A program made the translations under genes and the position numbers. The notes under the pieces were generated by a model that ran no database searches, was not told the origin of the DNA, and was given only the letters and a program-made list of their open reading frames with translations. Below are positions 61,173 through 64,000 of a stretch of 64,000 nucleotides of DNA, in pieces. The first letter of the stretch is position 1; every line of letters begins with the position of its first letter. This DNA comes from Jaminaea rosea (taxonomy: Eukaryota; Basidiomycota; Exobasidiomycetes; Microstromatales): positions 1 through 64,000 of the forward strand of contig NW_020289985.1 of the NCBI RefSeq assembly GCF_003144245.1. Reading direction: 5' to 3'.

Positions 61173-64000
61173 ATGGCGCCGCCATCGTCGTCGTCCCCGT
61201 CGAGTAGCGGTGGCAGCTCCCGACGTCGCAGTGCCGGCTCGTCCTCCTCCTCGTCGTCCTCCTCGACGCCACGCTTCCTCACCCCGAAGGATGAGGATCG
61301 CCTAGGCAAGCTGGTCACTTCCAAAGCCGCCTTTGCCTCCAAGATCCAACAAGGGCGGGGAGCGATGGTCTGTCTCTTCCTCGAGCTCAAGGACGTCAAT
61401 GGCGGCGAGAAGCCCTATGAGTCTATGGACATCGAAGCACACCCACTCCTTCCTAGCAGGCAGCGAGCCTCGATTGACAATGAGCGTGTCAAGCTCACCT
61501 TCGACGGCACAATCGTCAGCGACTTTCGCGACTTTCTCTATGAGCACAGCACAACGCTGGATGCTGCTACTCCTATTCGATGCTTGGTCAGCGGGTATGG
61601 AGCGCGTGTGACTGCAAAGAATAAGACGATCATGTACGACCGGGATGAGCTGGTCGTGAAGCTGTGGACCCCGGCGGTGGAGGTTAAGCCCGTGAAGGGT
61701 AGGAAGGCCGCGCTGGCTTCAGAGAGCCAGCCGCAAAGCCAATCACAGGCATCGCAGGGCGAGGGCGAGCACTTGTGGTTCGATCGATACCGAAGGGAGG
61801 AACTGCAGGATACCCAGGCAGATCCAGTCGATCCTCCTCTCAGCGAGCCAGTCCAGAGCACTCAGGCTATCAATCCTCTGGTCGAGGATCAGCATAGCCA
61901 CGCGACGGACTCTGCGGCAATCGCTCCCGCCACCGCACCTCAGACGCATACGCAGACGCAGACTCAAGAGTCGCAAGCAAGCTCGCCGCCACGCTGGAAC
62001 TCCTCGCCGCCACGCTGGAATTCCTCCCCTTCACACGGCGCAGACGAGAATGCGCTTGGCCCCTTGCTATCCCTTGCGTCTTCATCTAGTCACGAGGGGC
62101 CTAGCCAGGATCAGCCTGCCAAAGACGACGTACCTGCACCTGCTTCCTCCGATCAGCCCGCTGGCCCATCCAGCGATGAAGCCAGCGCGCCTACGCCTGT
62201 GTCGCAGCCTGCTCCCCCCGCTCCCCCCGCTCAGCCCACTACGTCAACTCAGCCCGATGTTGCCAACCTTGCCACGCAGACTGCCGCAGCCAGCATCGCT
62301 GCGCATTCGCCGAGTAAGACAGCCGAAGACGACGTCATCCTTGTCCCCTCGGCTACCCCATCTTCCCCGCCAAAGTCTAACGGCGAGGACTGGTTCAACA
62401 CTCCGCAGAAGAAAGAGCGCGCATTTGCTCCCCGAAGCGCCAGCGCACACGACGACGACTCCAATGCACCGGACGAAGCTGCCCTCTTGGCGGAAGCCGA
62501 GGCCTCGCAGTCGCAGGCTGGGCCCTCCGCCCAAGCGTTCCAGCCTCGCGCTCCAACCTTGGGAAGTTGGCCTGTTGCTAGTCGTCCTGCGTCGCGCCGT
62601 ATCACGCCCTCCTCTCTCACCTCGATCACCCTCCTAGACGACTGCCGCCTCGACTCGAAGCGTACCTACAAGTTCCTCGGCGTGATTCACACCTGTCAAT
62701 CCCCACGCCGCACGAACGGCTATAACAAGAATCTCTCGATGCACGTTGTCCTCGTCGACAAGTCCGGCTACCTCAAGACGATGTTCTTTTCCAGTGGTCC
62801 CGAGGAGATTGACGAGTTTGCGCAAGGCGTGACCGTCCTCATCGAGCCTGTCAGTCTACAGGAGTGGCCAGGAGCCAAGAACCCACGCCAGGGCAAAGCA
62901 GAACAGGGCGTCTGGCGTGCCGCGTTCATGCCTGCTCCGCAGCCGGAAGAGCCACTCGACTCGGGCGCTGTTCGCGGAACGCTTCGCCCGCGTGACGAGG
63001 AGTACGAGCGCATGTTGGCGTTGCGCAATTGGTACCATTTCGAACGCGGCAACGTCGAGTCGCTCCGCAAGTACCCTACCGCCTGGCTACGCCCGCTCAA
63101 AACCATCTCGGAGCTTCGTGGTCGAGCGGAGAATGGCGGCCCCGAGTTCTACGACCTCCTCGCGCAAGTCGTCGAGGTCTACGAGCCAGGCGGACCCAAT
63201 CAGCCCGCGACCGTGTACGTGACCGACTATACCTACTCAGAGAAAGTGCGCTCCATCTACGATATGCATCTGGGTTACGAGGAGAGCGAGTACATGCCTC
63301 GCGCTGTCAAGAGCAAGACGAAGGTTGGTGGCGGCTGGGTTATGGGCGTTGCCCTCTTCTCCAAGCAGCAGCACGCCCTTTTCGGCATCAGCAAGGGGCA
63401 ATTCATCCTTTTCTCTGGCTTGCGATCACGCTGGCACGACGAGTATGGCTTGAGCGCAGCAGTGGGGAGCGACACGGATTCATCGCTCAAGTTGAGGGAG
63501 GGGGCGGATCAGCCTGGAATGGACGTGCTGCTTGCAAGGAAGAAGGAGTGGGAAGAGAAGAGAGAGAGGGAGATCAAGGATAGGGAGGAGCGCGAGGGTG
63601 AGATGGAGGAGGTTTGGGAGGAGGTGCACGGGAGCGGGGCCATGAATCAGATGCCCTCGGTCTCGATCGGTAAGAAGGAGAAGGACGAAGTTGGAGTTGG
63701 GGGCGATGGGGCGGAGATGCACGCGGCGATGGACGCTCAAACGCAGAATGGTACGCAGCAGGAGGAGGAGGCCAGCCACGACAATAGTCTCGGAGGCGAA
63801 TACCAGATGGTCGAGAAGCCCGTGGGTGAAGCAGAGAACGGGGTTGCGGAGCACTCCGTCCAGAGCGAGGCCCCTCGAGAGCAAGTCGCTCTGGAGCAAC
63901 AGCGGGCGGACGAAGCCGTCCAAGGGCAAGAACAGCAGCACGGCGAAGCCGATACTACGATGGCAACGGGCGAGACAGACCCCGCCGCAGTCCAAGACAT
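61173..64000 (+). CDS. POT1: POT1-like telomere end-protection protein (3' end outside window)
   Basis: Predicted single-stranded telomeric DNA-binding protein. The frame opens at an ATG at 61173 and stays free of stops to the right edge, so 942 codons are seen and the end is missing. Domains in order: an N-terminal beta-rich segment at about 35-155 (VCLFLELKDVNGG, IRCLVSGYGARVTAKNK) that may be an extra OB fold; a disordered Gln/Ser/Pro region with a 21-base tandem repeat (SSPPRWN twice); a Telo_bind-type OB fold at about 495-590 (YKFLGVIHTCQSPRRTNG, MHVVLVDKSGYLKTMFFSSG); and a second OB resembling POT1PC at about 644-770 (FYDLLAQVVEVYEP, ATVYVTDYTYSEKV, GQFILFSGLRSRWHDEYG). A charged, Gln/Glu-rich tail follows. 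The second pair of folds is the basis for the POT1 name. Confidence 0.75.
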   Translation, partial: MAPPSSSSPSSSGGSSRRRSAGSSSSSSSSSTPRFLTPKDEDRLGKLVTSKAAFASKIQQGRGAMVCLFLELKDVNGGEKPYESMDIEAHPLLPSRQRASIDNERVKLTFDGTIVSDFRDFLYEHSTTLDAATPIRCLVSGYGARVTAKNKTIMYDRDELVVKLWTPAVEVKPVKGRKAALASESQPQSQSQASQGEGEHLWFDRYRREELQDTQADPVDPPLSEPVQSTQAINPLVEDQHSHATDSAAIAPATAPQTHTQTQTQESQASSPPRWNSSPPRWNSSPSHGADENALGPLLSLASSSSHEGPSQDQPAKDDVPAPASSDQPAGPSSDEASAPTPVSQPAPPAPPAQPTTSTQPDVANLATQTAAASIAAHSPSKTAEDDVILVPSATPSSPPKSNGEDWFNTPQKKERAFAPRSASAHDDDSNAPDEAALLAEAEASQSQAGPSAQAFQPRAPTLGSWPVASRPASRRITPSSLTSITLLDDCRLDSKRTYKFLGVIHTCQSPRRTNGYNKNLSMHVVLVDKSGYLKTMFFSSGPEEIDEFAQGVTVLIEPVSLQEWPGAKNPRQGKAEQGVWRAAFMPAPQPEEPLDSGAVRGTLRPRDEEYERMLALRNWYHFERGNVESLRKYPTAWLRPLKTISELRGRAENGGPEFYDLLAQVVEVYEPGGPNQPATVYVTDYTYSEKVRSIYDMHLGYEESEYMPRAVKSKTKVGGGWVMGVALFSKQQHALFGISKGQFILFSGLRSRWHDEYGLSAAVGSDTDSSLKLREGADQPGMDVLLARKKEWEEKREREIKDREEREGEMEEVWEEVHGSGAMNQMPSVSIGKKEKDEVGVGGDGAEMHAAMDAQTQNGTQQEEEASHDNSLGGEYQMVEKPVGEAENGVAEHSVQSEAPREQVALEQQRADEAVQGQEQQHGEADTTMATGETDPAAVQD

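Noticed and set aside
1-64000. Mobile elements, virus-like elements, CRISPR arrays, tRNA or rRNA genes
   Set aside because: No transposase, reverse transcriptase or capsid-like frame, no terminal repeats, no spaced repeat array and no tRNA-like box pair was seen. The BED finger gene has no transposase domain.

Overview
The window reads as nuclear DNA of a fungus. Genes are close together on both strands and GC-rich. Introns are short (about 50-180 bases), mostly with GTGAGT- or GTAAGT-like donors and CAG acceptors. Proteins carry long Ser-, Gly-, Pro- and Ala-rich stretches. The gene set (DH-PH-FYVE GEF of the Don1 type, Neo1-type P4-ATPase, OPT transporter, Fmp46-like protein, POT1) fits a basidiomycete. 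The style suggests Ustilaginomycotina, but that placement is inference. I see no transposon, virus-like element, tRNA or rRNA gene. One 35-base assembly gap lies at 10536-10570.

Layout. 0-10 kb: a spliced acidic orphan (-), an intronless Don1/FGD-like Rho GEF (-), and a Ser/Pro-rich orphan (+). 10-17 kb: a MICOS MIC26/MIC27 subunit (-), a BED zinc finger fused to a DCG1/hydantoin-racemase-like domain (-), ATG16 (+) and a Tra2-like SR splicing factor (-). 17-26 kb: a VHS-domain protein (+), a Neo1/ATP9 flippase (+) and a METTL14/Kar4-family protein (-). 27-33 kb: a secreted aspartic protease (+) and a 12-exon oligopeptide transporter (+). 33-39 kb: pantothenate synthetase (-), DML1/Misato (+), a Mediator MED19 candidate (-) and type 1 methionine aminopeptidase (+). 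39-49 kb: a five-exon coiled-coil orphan (-), a SAP-like multi-pass membrane protein (-), an Fmp46-like thioredoxin-fold protein with a C-terminal CaaX motif (+) and a large coiled-coil orphan (-). 49-64 kb: uroporphyrinogen-III synthase (-) with a 111-base tandem duplication at its 3' end, a PuuE-type allantoinase (+), mitochondrial processing peptidase alpha (-), ARPC5 (+), a Mediator MED16 candidate (-), a lipoate-protein ligase (-) and a POT1-like telomere protein (+) that runs off the right edge.

Most genes are unrelated housekeeping genes arranged as divergent or convergent pairs. There is no obvious cluster. Themes that recur are mitochondrial function (MIC26/27, MPP alpha, lipoate ligase, Fmp46-like), transcription and RNA (MED19, MED16, METTL14/Kar4, Tra2) and membrane traffic or autophagy (ATG16, VHS, Neo1). 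The most unusual object is the BED-finger/racemase fusion at 11916-13676. Both candidate catalytic cysteines are kept, and a PuuE-type allantoinase lies about 38 kb away, so a nitrogen-metabolite-linked regulator is a testable idea. I worked out exon boundaries by hand from splice signals, codon phase and family conservation. Nearly every multi-exon model closes in frame; exceptions are stated in the entries.
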